Part shown: piece by piece, positions 51,558 through 61,145 of the stretch
Numbering within the stretch: the stretch's first letter is position 1
Layout: the number at the start of each line of letters is the position of its first letter
Assembly (NCBI RefSeq): GCF_004331415.1
Contig: NZ_SJOP01000001.1
Coordinates: 248,001 to 312,000, forward strand
Direction: 5' to 3'
Source of the DNA: Kosakonia quasisacchari
Lineage (GTDB): Bacteria > Pseudomonadota > Gammaproteobacteria > Enterobacterales > Enterobacteriaceae
DNA: 64,000 nucleotides
The notes under the pieces: generated by a model
Databases searched by the model: none
Told to the model about the DNA's origin: nothing
Seen by the model: only the letters and a program-made list of their open reading frames with translations
Program-made: the position numbers and the translations under genes

Positions 51558-51590
51558 AAACCCGGGGGCGCGAGCTTGCCGGGTTTTTTC
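51558..51590 (+). terminator. Terminator downstream of the chitobiase gene
   Basis: AACCCGG (51559-51565) pairs with CCGGGTT (51579-51585) and a T-run follows to 51589. Confidence 0.85.
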
Positions 51591-51612
51591 TTTCAGTGCC
51601 GGTATTGCAGGC

Positions 51613-51645
51613 AAAAAAAAGCCAACCGTCAGGCTGGCTTTTTGG
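51613..51645. terminator. Terminator downstream of fur
   Basis: An 8-bp stem (one G-U) at 51620-51639 with a TGAC loop on the minus strand, followed there by eight T (A at 51613-51620). The plus strand also has a T-run. Confidence 0.88.
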
Positions 51646-51657
51646 GTTTCAAAGCAG

Positions 51658-52104
51658 TTATTTCGCGTCGTGCGCGTGTTCATCTTCGCGGCAGTCGCCT
51701 TCGGCGCAGTGACCGTAAAGGTAAAGACTGTGGTTAGTCAGACGAATGCCGTGTTTCGCGGCGATTTCACGCTGACGCGCTTCAATGGAGTCATCACTGA
51801 ATTCAATCACTTTGCCGCAATCGAGGCAGATTAGGTGATCGTGGTGATGCTGCTGAGTCAGTTCAAAAACGGACTTGCCGCCTTCGAAGTTATGACGGGT
51901 CACAATCCCGGCGTCGTCAAACTGGTTCAGTACACGGTAAACTGTTGCCAGCCCGATCTCTTCGCCCATGTCGATCAGTCGTTTGTATAAATCTTCCGCA
52001 CTGACATGATGGTTATCCGGTTCCTGAAGCACTTCAAGGATTTTTAACCGAGGAAGCGTGACTTTCAGGCCGGCCTTCTTTAATGCGGTATTGTTGTCAG
52101 TCAT
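51658..52104 (-). CDS. fur: Ferric uptake regulator Fur
   Basis: Iron-responsive global repressor. It is 148 aa as in E. coli. A winged helix (residues ~1-82, with the recognition helix LATVYRVLNQF) is followed by a dimerisation domain with HHHDHLICLDC. Structural zinc cysteines are C93 and C96, and C133/C138 are retained. The C-terminus is His/Asp-rich. The start ATG 52104 overlaps the end of uof, so fur translation is probably coupled to it. Confidence 0.98.
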   Translation of the reverse strand: MTDNNTALKKAGLKVTLPRLKILEVLQEPDNHHVSAEDLYKRLIDMGEEIGLATVYRVLNQFDDAGIVTRHNFEGGKSVFELTQQHHHDHLICLDCGKVIEFSDDSIEARQREIAAKHGIRLTNHSLYLYGHCAEGDCREDEHAHDAK

Positions 52105-52183
52105 GCGGAATCTGTCCTGTTGCTATACGATTCACTTCCTTAGCGGAAGTTATAAGGAATGCACCTGGGGTAATGCGTCTCAT
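52097..52183 (-). CDS. uof: Fur upstream leader peptide Uof
   Basis: A 28-codon frame (starting MRRITPGAFL and ending IATGQIPHD) that overlaps the fur start by 8 nt. E. coli has a 28-codon uof with the same ending at the same place. There, its translation carries ribosomes into fur, and RyhB represses fur by blocking uof. Its own ribosome-binding site is weak. Too short to stand out alone; position and ending make the call. Confidence 0.85.
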   Translation of the reverse strand: MRRITPGAFLITSAKEVNRIATGQIPHD

Positions 52184-52365
52184 TATAGAACTGCCATGGC
52201 TGGATGAAAACTGCAAGCCCTCAAGTAAAGTAAGCTTATAAAACGTGGTGTCGCCAGCAAAGTCCTTTACGACGGCACCCAGTTTAGCAGGGCTTATTGT
52301 ACAGCGATGGAGAAAAAAGTTAAAAATTTGTAGCAATTATTTCCATTGCTTTTATCTATTAATAC

Positions 52366-52387
52366 GGCGTAACCCACAGATTACGCC
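52366..52387 (-). terminator. Hairpin downstream of fldA
   Basis: GGCGTAA (52366-52372) pairs with TTACGCC (52381-52387) across an 8-nt loop. The minus-strand tail (GTATTAATAG) is weak, so some read-through into uof-fur is plausible. Confidence 0.5.
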
Positions 52388-52395
52388 ATAAAAAA

Positions 52396-52926
52396 TCAGG
52401 CGTTAATGATATCGTCCAGATGCAGCTCTTCGCGCACCTGTTTTACCCATTTCTGTACGCGCTCTGAAGTCAGCTCTGGTTGACGGTCTTCGTCAATCGC
52501 AAGGCCAACAAAATGATCGTCGTCCGCGAGACCTTTAGAGGCTTCAAAATGGTAGCCCGCAGTTGGCCAGTGACCAACGATGGTTGCGCCGCGCGGTTCG
52601 ATGATATCGCGAATGGTACCCAGCGCATCGCAGAAATACTCCGCGTAATCCTCCTGGTCGCCACAGCCGAACAGTGCCACTAATTTACCGTTAAAGTCGA
52701 TCTCTTCCAGCGTCGGGAAAAAGTCATCCCAGTCGCACTGCGCTTCACCATAGTACCAGGTAGGAATGCCGAGCAACAGAATGTCATACCCTTCGATATC
52801 TTCTTTGCTGCTCTTGGCAATGTCATGGACGTCGGCAACGTCTTTACCTAGCTGACTCTGAATCATTTTCGCGATGTTTTCGGTGTTACCGGTGTCGCTG
52901 CCAAAGAAAATGCCTGTAATTGCCAT
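52396..52926 (-). CDS. fldA: Flavodoxin 1 FldA
   Basis: FMN electron carrier for radical-SAM and other reductive enzymes, including LipA and MiaB encoded nearby. It is 176 aa from ATG 52926 ([10 protein letters not shown]). The FMN-phosphate loop is SDTGNTEN, and the isoalloxazine-contacting loops are [13 protein letters not shown] and [12 protein letters not shown]. It lies upstream of uof-fur on the same strand, as in E. coli. Confidence 0.97.
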   Translation of the reverse strand: MAITGIFFGSDTGNTENIAKMIQSQLGKDVADVHDIAKSSKEDIEGYDILLLGIPTWYYGEAQCDWDDFFPTLEEIDFNGKLVALFGCGDQEDYAEYFCDALGTIRDIIEPRGATIVGHWPTAGYHFEASKGLADDDHFVGLAIDEDRQPELTSERVQKWVKQVREELHLDDIINA

Positions 52927-53089
52927 GAGTAAAATAACCTCTTGAAACTTAATGAGTATGGTGGTGGCGCTACGCCCACAGATAAGGGCAATCATAGCAG
53001 AACAGGGAAGCGCGCGGAAACTGCTATCGCGTCGGACTGCACTGTATGACACATGAAAGTGTTATTTCGACGAGGTTTCGGAGGATTCG

Positions 53090-53371
53090 CTAGCCGCGCA
53101 GTGCCTTCAGCTGTGCCAACAGCATCTCTTCGATAAGCTCGCTGCGGCTCATATCACGCGCTTCTGCCAGCTCGTTTAACGCATCGACGGCTTCCACATT
53201 GAGTTTTAGTTCGACACGCTTAAGCCCACGAACTTTATCGCGTTTTAGCTGATTGCGTTTGTTGATGCGCAACTGTTCATCACGCGAGAGCGGGTTTGTC
53301 TTCGGCCGTCCCGGGCGACGCTCATTCGCGAACAGATCTAGTGTCGTACGGTCCGTTTGTTCTTTAGCCAT
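53090..53371 (-). CDS. ybfE: Ribbon-helix-helix-like protein YbfE
   Basis: A 93-aa basic protein; E. coli YbfE (about 97 aa) is reported as LexA-regulated. The C-terminal half (VELKLNVEAVDALNELAEARDMSRSELIEEML) has the strand-helix-helix pattern of ribbon-helix-helix DNA-binding proteins. The N-terminal half contains RRPGRPKTNPLSR, an AT-hook-like GRP core. I see no clear LexA box upstream. Function unknown. Confidence 0.85.
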   Translation of the reverse strand: MAKEQTDRTTLDLFANERRPGRPKTNPLSRDEQLRINKRNQLKRDKVRGLKRVELKLNVEAVDALNELAEARDMSRSELIEEMLLAQLKALRG

Positions 53372-53503
53372 GGTCTAAGCATACTACGGGAAAAACAAGC
53401 AATCGGGCGGCACGCCCGGGCTGAATAGCGCGCCATCATACATCAGCACAACGGACACGCCAACGACCGGGCGCGTTGAAACGACCGGTCGCCGCCTTTT
53501 TAA

Positions 53504-54277
53504 TCAATTCGTCTTTTCAGCGAGATAGCGACGGATAGCGCGCAAAACCGCGTCGGGTTTCTCGGCATGTACCCAGTGGCCGGAACCGGCAATTACATGC
53601 GCCCGTGCCTGCGGGAACTGCGCCAGCAACGCGTTACGGTACGCTTCGGTGACATAAGGAGAGTTCCCACCGCGAACAAACAGGGCCGGTTTCTGCCATG
53701 CAGGAACCGTTTCCCAGCCGACAATATGCGGGTATTGATCCCACAACACCGGCACGTTGAAACGCCACTCGCCATCAACAAACGATTTCAGCAGGAATTG
53801 AATGACGCCTTCTTCATTTATATGTGCGCGCATTAATGTGGCGGCTTGCTGGCGAGTGGATGCCCCTGCATCGCTCACCGCGTTGATGGCGGCAAAAATT
53901 TCGTCATGGCGGCGCACCTGGTAATCCACTGGCGCGATATCAATCGCTACCAGTTGATCAATCCGCTCCGGCGCAAGTGCTGTTAATGCCATCACGGCTT
54001 TACCGCCCATGGAGTGGCCAATAAAGGTCGCTTTGTCGAGCTGAAGAGCGTCCAGCGTATCCAACAGATCCTGCGCCATTGCCGGGTAGTTCATTTCTGC
54101 TGCGCGCGGTGAAAGCCCGTGGTTACGCATATCCACTTGCAACACGTCATGATCCTGAACTAGCTCGCGAGCGAGCACACCAAGGTTATCGAGACTGCCA
54201 AAAAGACCGTGAACAAGGACGATCGGAGAATTGTTGTGCGGATGTTGCGCAGTTTGCGCGCGCGTATTCAATTTCAT
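53504..54277 (-). CDS. ybfF: Alpha/beta-hydrolase esterase YbfF
   Basis: A 257-aa esterase; the E. coli enzyme hydrolyses short acyl esters including acyl-CoA-type substrates in vitro. The nucleophile elbow is G-H-S-M-G with S89, the oxyanion region is LVHGLFGS, and the catalytic His lies in AGSGHWVHAEKP. ATG 54277 (MKLNTRAQTA) follows the family; an in-frame ATG at 54301 would add eight residues. Divergent from seqA. Confidence 0.92.
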   Translation of the reverse strand: MKLNTRAQTAQHPHNNSPIVLVHGLFGSLDNLGVLARELVQDHDVLQVDMRNHGLSPRAAEMNYPAMAQDLLDTLDALQLDKATFIGHSMGGKAVMALTALAPERIDQLVAIDIAPVDYQVRRHDEIFAAINAVSDAGASTRQQAATLMRAHINEEGVIQFLLKSFVDGEWRFNVPVLWDQYPHIVGWETVPAWQKPALFVRGGNSPYVTEAYRNALLAQFPQARAHVIAGSGHWVHAEKPDAVLRAIRRYLAEKTN

Positions 54278-54412
54278 GGCAAAGTTCTTTTTTTCACTCA
54301 TTCGGGTTAGGTTATTATGTTGAACATTCTGCCGCCCGGCCGCAAGGTTAAGAATTACTCTTAGTTTTGCCGCCATCCTGGTTTGACGCTATCCGCTGTT
54401 GAGATTTCACTT

Positions 54413-54418
54413 TATAAT
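54413..54418 (+). promoter_or_regulatory. Candidate -10 box of seqA
   Basis: TATAAT, a perfect -10, lies about 42 bp before the seqA start. No well-spaced -35 is visible; the nearest TTGACG (54383-54388) is 24 bp away, too far. Confidence 0.35.
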
Positions 54419-54459
54419 CCCAACACTTGTATTCAGATAAGATATCGCACTGGATTAAG

Positions 54460-55014
54460 ATGAAAACGATCGAAGTTGATGATGAGCTCTACAGTTATAT
54501 TGCCAGCCACACGAAGCACATTGGCGAGAGCGCATCCGACATTTTACGGCGCATGTTAAAATTTTCCGCCGTATCACAATCACAGCCGGCCGCTTCCCCT
54601 GCGCCGGTAAAAGAGACGCGTATTGTCAGCACTGTTGAAAGTGTTAAACCGACAAACACCGCCAAAGACAAAGTCCGCGCCGTGCGCGAGCTGCTTCTGT
54701 CTGATGAATACGCCGAGCAGAAAAAGGCGGTGAATCGTTTCCTGCTGGTGCTGTCTACACTCTACTTACTGGATGATAAAGGGTTTACGGAATCCACCGA
54801 GTCTCTGCATGGGCGCACGCGCGTATACTTTGCCGCGAACGAGCAAACGCTTTTGCAAAACGGCAATCAAACCAAGCCGAAACAGGTGCCGAACACCCCT
54901 TACTGGGTTATCACCAACACCAATACGGGTCGTAAATGCAGCATGATCGAGCACATCATGCAATCAATGCAGTTCCCCGCGGAATTGATTGAAAAAGTTT
55001 GCGGCACAATTTAA
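54460..55014 (+). CDS. seqA: Replication initiation negative regulator SeqA
   Basis: Binds hemimethylated GATC sites to sequester oriC after initiation. It is 184 aa from ATG 54460 (MKTIEVDDELYSYI). The N-terminal oligomerisation domain (1-35) is almost identical to E. coli. The linker (~45-70) is Ser/Pro/Val-rich and the least conserved part. The C-terminal DNA-binding domain ends in TPYWVITNTNTGRKCSMIEHIM, containing the hemimethyl-GATC contacts. pgm follows 24 bp downstream, so they are co-transcribed. Confidence 0.96.
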   Translation: MKTIEVDDELYSYIASHTKHIGESASDILRRMLKFSAVSQSQPAASPAPVKETRIVSTVESVKPTNTAKDKVRAVRELLLSDEYAEQKKAVNRFLLVLSTLYLLDDKGFTESTESLHGRTRVYFAANEQTLLQNGNQTKPKQVPNTPYWVITNTNTGRKCSMIEHIMQSMQFPAELIEKVCGTI

Positions 55015-55038
55015 TCCTTGCATTGAAAGGACCAGGCA

Positions 55039-56679
55039 ATGGCTAACCATCCGCGTGCGGGGCAACCTGCACAACAGGGCGATTTGATCAACGTCGCTCA
55101 GCTTACTGCGCAGTATTACGTGCTGAAACCGGAAGTCGGAAATTCAGAACATGCGGTGAAGTTCGGAACATCCGGCCACCGTGGCAGCGCAGGTCGCCAC
55201 AGCTTCAACGAGCAACATATCCTCGCCATCGCTCAGGCTATCGCCGAAGAGCGTGCGAAAAACGGTATTACCGGCCCGTGCTATGTGGGTAAAGATACCC
55301 ACGCGCTGTCTGAACCCGCCTTTATCTCTGTGCTGGAAGTGCTGGCAGCCAACGGTGTAGACGTTATCGTGCAGGAAAATAACGGCTTCACGCCGACGCC
55401 TGCCATCTCAAACGCTATCCTGGTTCACAACAAAAACGGCGGCGCGCAGGCGGACGGCATTGTTATTACGCCGTCGCATAACCCACCAGAAGACGGCGGT
55501 ATCAAATACAACCCGCCAAATGGTGGCCCTGCAGATACCAACGTCACCAAAGTGGTGGAAGATCGTGCCAACGCACTGCTGGCAGACGGCCTGAAAGGTG
55601 TAAAACGCATTACGCTGGATGCCGCGCTGGCGTCCGGTCATGTGACGGAAAAAGATCTGGTACAGCCGTTTATTGAAGGCCTGGCCGATATCGTCGATAT
55701 GGCGGCTATCCAGAAAGCGGGCCTGAAGCTCGGTGTCGACCCGCTGGGCGGTTCCGGTATCGAATACTGGAAATGTATTGCTGAGCACTACAAGCTGGAT
55801 TTGACCATTGTTAACGATCAGGTCGATCAGACGTTCCGCTTTATGCATCTCGATAAAGATGGCGTTATCCGTATGGACTGCTCCTCCGAGTGCGCGATGG
55901 CGGGTCTGCTGGCACTGCGTGACAAGTTCGATCTGGCCTTCGCCAACGATCCGGACTACGACCGTCACGGCATTGTCACTCCGGCTGGTCTGATGAACCC
56001 GAACTACTACCTGGCGGTCGCGATCAATTACTTGTTCCAGCACCGTCCGCAGTGGGGCAAAGAGGTTGCCGTGGGTAAAACGCTGGTTTCCTCGGCAATG
56101 ATCGACCGCGTGGTAAATGACCTGGGCCGTAAGCTGGTGGAAGTTCCGGTCGGTTTTAAATGGTTTGTTGATGGTCTGCATGATGGCAGCTTCGGCTTCG
56201 GCGGCGAAGAGAGCGCGGGCGCTTCTTTCCTGCGTTTCGATGGCACACCGTGGTCAACGGATAAAGACGGTATCATCATGTGCCTGCTGGCTGCGGAAAT
56301 CACCGCTGTCACCGGGAAAAACCCGCAGCAGCACTACGATGAGCTGGCAGAACGTTTCGGCGCACCGAGCTACAACCGTTTGCAGGCTTCTGCCTCTTCC
56401 GCGCAGAAAGCCGCGCTGTCTAAGCTTTCCCCGGAAATGGTCAGTGCCAGCACGCTCGCTGGTGACCCGATCACCGCGCGTCTTACCGCTGCACCGGGCA
56501 ACGGCGCATCAATTGGCGGATTGAAAGTGATGACCGACAACGGCTGGTTTGCCGCACGCCCGTCAGGAACAGAAGACGCCTACAAAATCTACTGTGAAAG
56601 TTTCCTCGGTGCTGAACATCGTCAGCAGATCGAAAAAGAAGCGGTAGAGATTGTCAGCGAAGTGCTGAAAAACGCCTAA
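55039..56679 (+). CDS. pgm: Alpha-D-glucose phosphoglucomutase Pgm
   Basis: Interconverts glucose-1-P and glucose-6-P, feeding UDP-glucose and glycogen synthesis. It is 546 aa as in E. coli. The phosphoserine is S146 in TPSHNPP, the magnesium loop is DPDYDRHG, the sugar-binding loop is GGEESAG, and the phosphate-binding RPSGTED is near the C-terminus. It starts with AAAGGACC upstream and is in an operon with seqA. Confidence 0.97.
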   Translation: MANHPRAGQPAQQGDLINVAQLTAQYYVLKPEVGNSEHAVKFGTSGHRGSAGRHSFNEQHILAIAQAIAEERAKNGITGPCYVGKDTHALSEPAFISVLEVLAANGVDVIVQENNGFTPTPAISNAILVHNKNGGAQADGIVITPSHNPPEDGGIKYNPPNGGPADTNVTKVVEDRANALLADGLKGVKRITLDAALASGHVTEKDLVQPFIEGLADIVDMAAIQKAGLKLGVDPLGGSGIEYWKCIAEHYKLDLTIVNDQVDQTFRFMHLDKDGVIRMDCSSECAMAGLLALRDKFDLAFANDPDYDRHGIVTPAGLMNPNYYLAVAINYLFQHRPQWGKEVAVGKTLVSSAMIDRVVNDLGRKLVEVPVGFKWFVDGLHDGSFGFGGEESAGASFLRFDGTPWSTDKDGIIMCLLAAEITAVTGKNPQQHYDELAERFGAPSYNRLQASASSAQKAALSKLSPEMVSASTLAGDPITARLTAAPGNGASIGGLKVMTDNGWFAARPSGTEDAYKIYCESFLGAEHRQQIEKEAVEIVSEVLKNA

Positions 56680-56689
56680 ACGCTGAAAA

Positions 56690-56716
56690 GAAAAGGCTCC
56701 CTCGGGAGCCTTTTTA
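56690..56716 (+). terminator. Terminator downstream of pgm
   Basis: AAGGCTCC (56693-56700), loop CTCG, GGAGCCTT (56705-56712), and a five-T run. Confidence 0.9.
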
Positions 56717-56730
56717 CTGCCTGTTAGCCA

Positions 56731-57159
56731 TTACCCCAGCGCCACCATCAGCGCACCGGCGGTTATCAACGCCACACCCGCCGCGGAAAGCAGCGAAATC
56801 TTCTCGCCAAACAGCACCACCGCCAGAATCACCGCAAACACCACGCTGAGCTTATCAATCGGTGCCACGCGCGACACATTACCGGTCTTGATCGCCATAA
56901 AGTAGAACAGCCACGACAGCGCACCGGCTACGCCGCTTAGTACCACAAACAGCAGCGCTTTTTTATCGGCGAAAACCGTCGAAATCAGCGACAGCTTGCC
57001 CTGAATCACTACGACACCCACCAGAAAAAGCGCCATCACCACCGCGCGGATGGCGGTCGCGGTATTGGCATCAAGATGTTGTAAACCGATTTTGCCGAAG
57101 ATGGCCACCAGCGCAGCCGTCAGCGCAGACAACAAGGCATAAATTAACCAGGCACTCAT
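56731..57159 (-). CDS. Half-size EamA/DMT-family membrane protein
   Basis: A 142-aa protein with about five hydrophobic segments and one EamA-like repeat: the N-terminal LLSALTAALVAIFGKIGLQHLDANTATAIRA and the ending SAAGVALITAGALMVA. Full-length drug/metabolite transporters carry two repeats, so this one would have to dimerise. The substrate is unknown. It lies between pgm and kdpE, 33 bp after the kdpE stop and on the same strand, so read-through from kdp is possible. Confidence 0.85.
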   Translation of the reverse strand: MSAWLIYALLSALTAALVAIFGKIGLQHLDANTATAIRAVVMALFLVGVVVIQGKLSLISTVFADKKALLFVVLSGVAGALSWLFYFMAIKTGNVSRVAPIDKLSVVFAVILAVVLFGEKISLLSAAGVALITAGALMVALG

Positions 57160-57192
57160 GATTTCCCTCCCAAAAATCAGAAGGATACGCCG

Positions 57193-57870
57193 TCAGAGCA
57201 TAAACCGGTAGCCGATACCTGTTTCCGTAAGTAAATGGCGAGGGCGCGCCGGATCGACTTCCAGCTTTTGCCGCAAATGCCCCATATAAATACGCAAGTA
57301 ATGGCTGTGTTCCACGGCATTAGGACCCCAGACCTGGCTAAGCAGCTGGCGCTGCGTCAGGACTTTCCCGTGGTTATTGAGCAGTACCGCCAGCAGGCGA
57401 AATTCAATCGGTGTGAGGTGGAGTTCTTCATCACCGCGTTGGATACGGCGGTTAGCCAGATCGACGCGGATATCAGAAAAGGTAACGACCGGTTCGTCAG
57501 GCGTTGATGCAGCATGGCGGCGCAGTGCAACACGCAGGCGCGCCTGCAATTCGCCAATGCCAAACGGTTTGCTGAGATAATCATCGGCACCTGCATCCAG
57601 CGCGGCGATTTTGTCACTCTCTTCCGTTCGTGCAGAGAGCACAATCACCGGCATCTTGCTCCACTGGCGCAGGTCACGGATAAAGTCGAGCCCGTCACCG
57701 TCCGGCAGTCCCAAATCGAGGATCACCAGATCCGGTTTACGCGTGGCGGCTTCAATTAACCCGCGCTGGAGTGTCTCTGCTTCATGGACGCGCAGCCCTT
57801 CGGCTTCCAGCGCGGTGCGCAGAAAACGGCGGATAGCTTGCTCATCTTCAACAATCAGAACGTTGATCAC
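57193..57870 (-). CDS. kdpE: Response regulator KdpE
   Basis: OmpR-type regulator of the Kdp potassium system. It is 225 aa. The receiver domain has phospho-acceptor D52 (LVILDLGLPDGDG) and the conserved lysine in YLSKPFG. The winged-helix DNA-binding domain spans ~125-225 (LTPIEFRLLAVLL, SHYLRIYMGHLRQKLE). The start is GTG at 57870 and overlaps the kdpD stop by 4 nt. Confidence 0.97.
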   Translation of the reverse strand: MINVLIVEDEQAIRRFLRTALEAEGLRVHEAETLQRGLIEAATRKPDLVILDLGLPDGDGLDFIRDLRQWSKMPVIVLSARTEESDKIAALDAGADDYLSKPFGIGELQARLRVALRRHAASTPDEPVVTFSDIRVDLANRRIQRGDEELHLTPIEFRLLAVLLNNHGKVLTQRQLLSQVWGPNAVEHSHYLRIYMGHLRQKLEVDPARPRHLLTETGIGYRFML

Positions 57871-60554
57871 AGATCCTCAGGTAATTCATCCAGTTGCGGC
57901 GGTGTTTCCCGTGGAAGTGTAACACAAAACAGCGCGCCTCCTTGTGGGCGATTGCGGGCGGCGATAGTACCGCCATGCACCTCGACAATCGCCTGGCAAA
58001 TCGCCAGCCCCAGCCCAACACCGGGAATGGCTGACTCTTTCGTTCCGCGGGCGAATTTATCAAAAATCGCCGCTTCCTGACCTGTGGGGATCCCCGGCCC
58101 GTTATCCCATACATCCAGCGTCAACTGATCCGGTGTGCTGTGCGCGGTAATGCCGATTTCGGCGCGATGCCCGGCATATTTCACCGCATTTTCCAGCAGA
58201 TTAATCAACACGCGCTCAAATAAAGGGCCGTCAACATGCACCAACATCAGCGGATCGGGCAGGTCGAGCGCAATATGCTGGCCGCCAAGCCCTGGCTCCA
58301 GCGTTCGCAACGCGCTGCCAATTACCTCTTCGAGGGTCAGCCACTCTTTTTTCAGGTTAAAGCCGCCAGACTGGATACGCGCCATATCCAGCAAATTGTT
58401 CACCAGCCGCGTGGTGTTCAGCACATGCTGGCGGATTTCGTTAGCTTGTGGCGCATGTTTTGAACCTTCGCTGGCCAAATCCAGCGTCAGGATTTCCGCC
58501 TGACCAAACAGCACGGTCAGCGGCGTGCGCAGATCGTGAGACAGCGCCGCCAGCAGCGAGTTGCGGATGCTTTCGCGCTCGCTGGCAAGCCGCGCCTGCT
58601 CTTCGCTGGTGGCTAACGCCTGACGCTCCAGCGCACTGGCGACCAGCAGCGTGAAGGTTTCCAGCAGGCGCTGCTGTTCCGGGATCATCAACTGGCGTAA
58701 ATTCGCCGGTTCGACAATCAATAAACCGTGTGTTTTTTGATCGCTTTTCAGCGGCAGAATTTGGTACGGCACGCCGGGCAGGGTATCGGTACCAGCACCT
58801 GCTGGCTGGCCTTTATCAAAACTCCAGCGGGCGATGGCATCATCCCACGGCGTCATACCGTGTGTCTGCGTCACGGCCGCCAACTGGGCATGGCTGTTCG
58901 GCAGCAACAATTTGCTGCGCGCATTAAAGGTGGAGTGGATAAAGGTTTCGCTGGTCGCGGCAATATCCTGATTGCTACGCCCAACCGCCAGCGCTTTTGA
59001 CATCTCATACAGATGGCGGGTGCGCTGCTCCCGGTAGCGCGCCACGCGCGCCTGGTAACGAACACCGGCCGTCAGGTTACCAATCACCAGGCCTACCGTC
59101 AGCATCACGCCAAACGTTAGCAGGTATTGCACATCGGAAACCGCCAGCGTACCACGTGGGGCAATAAAAAAGAGATCGAAGCTGACAACGTTAATTACCG
59201 TGGCGAAGGCAGAGGGCCAGCGCCCGAAAAACAGCGCCACCAGCACCACGCCAAGCAGATAGATCATCACCAGGTTGGCGGCATCAAATGCAGTCAGCCA
59301 CTGCATAGCGATTAACGTAATGGCGGCGCAAAGCGCAAGCGCGACGACGCAGCCTTTGAGCTGCACGCGAAAGCGATCCATAAAGGGTCGCACATCCCCG
59401 GCGCGGGCGGGCAGGGGAGTTGGTACGTCCTCCAGCGCAATAATCACCAGATCAAGCTCCGGCGCGCGCCTGGCGAGCTTATCGGCAAAGGATTCCCGGC
59501 TCCACCACTGGCGCTTATGGCGCCTGCCGATCAAGATCTTGCCGAGATTATGTTCGCGTGCATAACGCAAAATGGCCCGGTCTTCAGCCGGGTCGGAAAG
59601 GGTGGCGGTTTCCGCGCCCAACTCTTGTGCCAGGCGTAGCGCACTTAAAATAGCCCGCCGCTGCGGTTCCGGTAGTTTATGCAGCGTCGGCGTTTCGACG
59701 TACACCGCATGCCAGGCGCTGCCGAGTTTTGCCGCCAGGCGCGCGGCGGTGCGAATCAGCTTCTCGTTACCGGCACCGTGGCCGACGCAAAGTAAAATCG
59801 CATCACGCGTATGCCAGACTTTTTCTTCACCCTGGCGGTCGCGCCAGGCGCGCATTTGGTCATCTACGCGATCGGCTGTGCGCCGCAGTGCCAGTTCACG
59901 CAGGGCAATCAGGTTGCCTTTACGGAAGAAGTGTTCAATAGCGCGTTCTGCCTGGCCACCGATATAGACTTTGCCTTCGTGCAAGCGTTGGCGCAGGTCA
60001 TCTGGCGGTAAGTCCACCAGCACCACTTCATCGGCGCTGTCAAAGAAGGGATCCGGCACCGTTTCTCGCACCTGAATCCCGGTCACGCCGCTAACGACAT
60101 CGTTCAGGCTTTCGAGGTGCTGAACGTTGACGGTGGTAAACACATCAATTCCCGATTCCAGCAGCTCTTCGACATCCTGCCAGCGTTTCGGGTGGCGCGA
60201 GCCGGGCGCGTTACTGTGCGCCAGCTCGTCCATCAAAATAAGCGCTGGACGCCGCGCAAGGGCGGCGTCCAGATCAAACTCCTGAATTAAGCGTCCGCGA
60301 TGATGAATGCGCCGGGTGGGCTGCGTTGCCAGCCCCTCCAGCAGCGCGGCGGTCTCTTTTCTTCCGTGGGTTTCCACCACGCCAATCAGAATATCCAGCC
60401 CTTGTGCCCGCAGTCGCTGCGCTTCCTGCAGCATCGCAAAGGTTTTCCCGACCCCGGCGCAGGCGCCAAAAAAGACTTTCAGTTTGCCCCGGTGCGCGGT
60501 TGCAGCGTGCTCCAGCAGGCGGTCGGGATTGGGGCGCAAAGGCTCATCAGTCAT
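57867..60554 (-). CDS. kdpD: Potassium-sensing histidine kinase KdpD
   Basis: Membrane sensor kinase that activates kdpFABC through KdpE at low potassium. It is 895 aa. N-terminal KdpD domain with P-loop GACAGVGKT (~residues 30-38), a universal-stress-protein-like domain (~250-370), four membrane helices (~400-500), a GAF-like region, then the kinase core. H673 in ALSHDLRTPL is the phosphorylation site, at the same number as in E. coli. HATPase boxes ENAVKY, DNGPGI and GVGLGLAI are present. Confidence 0.97.
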   Translation of the reverse strand: MTDEPLRPNPDRLLEHAATAHRGKLKVFFGACAGVGKTFAMLQEAQRLRAQGLDILIGVVETHGRKETAALLEGLATQPTRRIHHRGRLIQEFDLDAALARRPALILMDELAHSNAPGSRHPKRWQDVEELLESGIDVFTTVNVQHLESLNDVVSGVTGIQVRETVPDPFFDSADEVVLVDLPPDDLRQRLHEGKVYIGGQAERAIEHFFRKGNLIALRELALRRTADRVDDQMRAWRDRQGEEKVWHTRDAILLCVGHGAGNEKLIRTAARLAAKLGSAWHAVYVETPTLHKLPEPQRRAILSALRLAQELGAETATLSDPAEDRAILRYAREHNLGKILIGRRHKRQWWSRESFADKLARRAPELDLVIIALEDVPTPLPARAGDVRPFMDRFRVQLKGCVVALALCAAITLIAMQWLTAFDAANLVMIYLLGVVLVALFFGRWPSAFATVINVVSFDLFFIAPRGTLAVSDVQYLLTFGVMLTVGLVIGNLTAGVRYQARVARYREQRTRHLYEMSKALAVGRSNQDIAATSETFIHSTFNARSKLLLPNSHAQLAAVTQTHGMTPWDDAIARWSFDKGQPAGAGTDTLPGVPYQILPLKSDQKTHGLLIVEPANLRQLMIPEQQRLLETFTLLVASALERQALATSEEQARLASERESIRNSLLAALSHDLRTPLTVLFGQAEILTLDLASEGSKHAPQANEIRQHVLNTTRLVNNLLDMARIQSGGFNLKKEWLTLEEVIGSALRTLEPGLGGQHIALDLPDPLMLVHVDGPLFERVLINLLENAVKYAGHRAEIGITAHSTPDQLTLDVWDNGPGIPTGQEAAIFDKFARGTKESAIPGVGLGLAICQAIVEVHGGTIAARNRPQGGALFCVTLPRETPPQLDELPEDL

Positions 60555-60557
60555 GCT

Positions 60558-61133
60558 TTATTTGTCCTTGAGCGCATCCAGCGCCAGATTAAGTTCCACC
60601 ACATTCACCACCGGCTGGCCGATAAAATTCACCAGCGGCGTTGAGGTGTGTTCTGCCACCAGTTTCGCCACCGCCTGCACCGGCAGGTTGCGCGCCTGCG
60701 CCACCCGAGAGATCTGCCATGTGGCAGCCTGTGGTGATAGCTGCCCATCCAGGCCGCTTGCCGAGGTGGTTATAAGTTCCACGGGTACATGGGCGTCTGC
60801 TTGCGGGTTTTCGGCCCGCAGTTGCGCGACGCGCTGCGCCACCTCTTTATCCAGTTCTGGGTTGCTGCCCGCCAGGTTACTGCCGCCGGACGCCATAGGA
60901 TTATACGGCGCGTCTGCTGTGGCGGAAGGGCGGCCGTGAAAATATCCCGGTTGGGTAAAATTCTGCCCTAACAACAGTGAGCCGCGCACGCTGTCACCTT
61001 CACGAATAAGTGAGCCGTTGGCCTGATCGTGAAACCACCATTGCCCCAGCGCGGTGGTCAACAGCGGGTAAAGCCCACCGGTAATCAGGGTAAAGAGTAT
61101 CAAAAGCAGAAATGCGGGACGTAATAAAGCCAT
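60558..61133 (-). CDS. kdpC: Potassium-transporting ATPase subunit KdpC
   Basis: Periplasmic-facing stabilising subunit of KdpFABC. It is 191 aa with one N-terminal membrane helix (~6-28) and the family motif [22 protein letters not shown]. It lies 3 bp upstream of kdpD and 12 bp after kdpB. Confidence 0.97.
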   Translation of the reverse strand: MALLRPAFLLLILFTLITGGLYPLLTTALGQWWFHDQANGSLIREGDSVRGSLLLGQNFTQPGYFHGRPSATADAPYNPMASGGSNLAGSNPELDKEVAQRVAQLRAENPQADAHVPVELITTSASGLDGQLSPQAATWQISRVAQARNLPVQAVAKLVAEHTSTPLVNFIGQPVVNVVELNLALDALKDK

Positions 61134-61145
61134 TTTATCTTCCTC

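Noticed and set aside
53372..53503. LexA box upstream of ybfE
   Set aside because: YbfE is SOS-linked in E. coli, but no CTG-N10-CAG palindrome of good quality was found.
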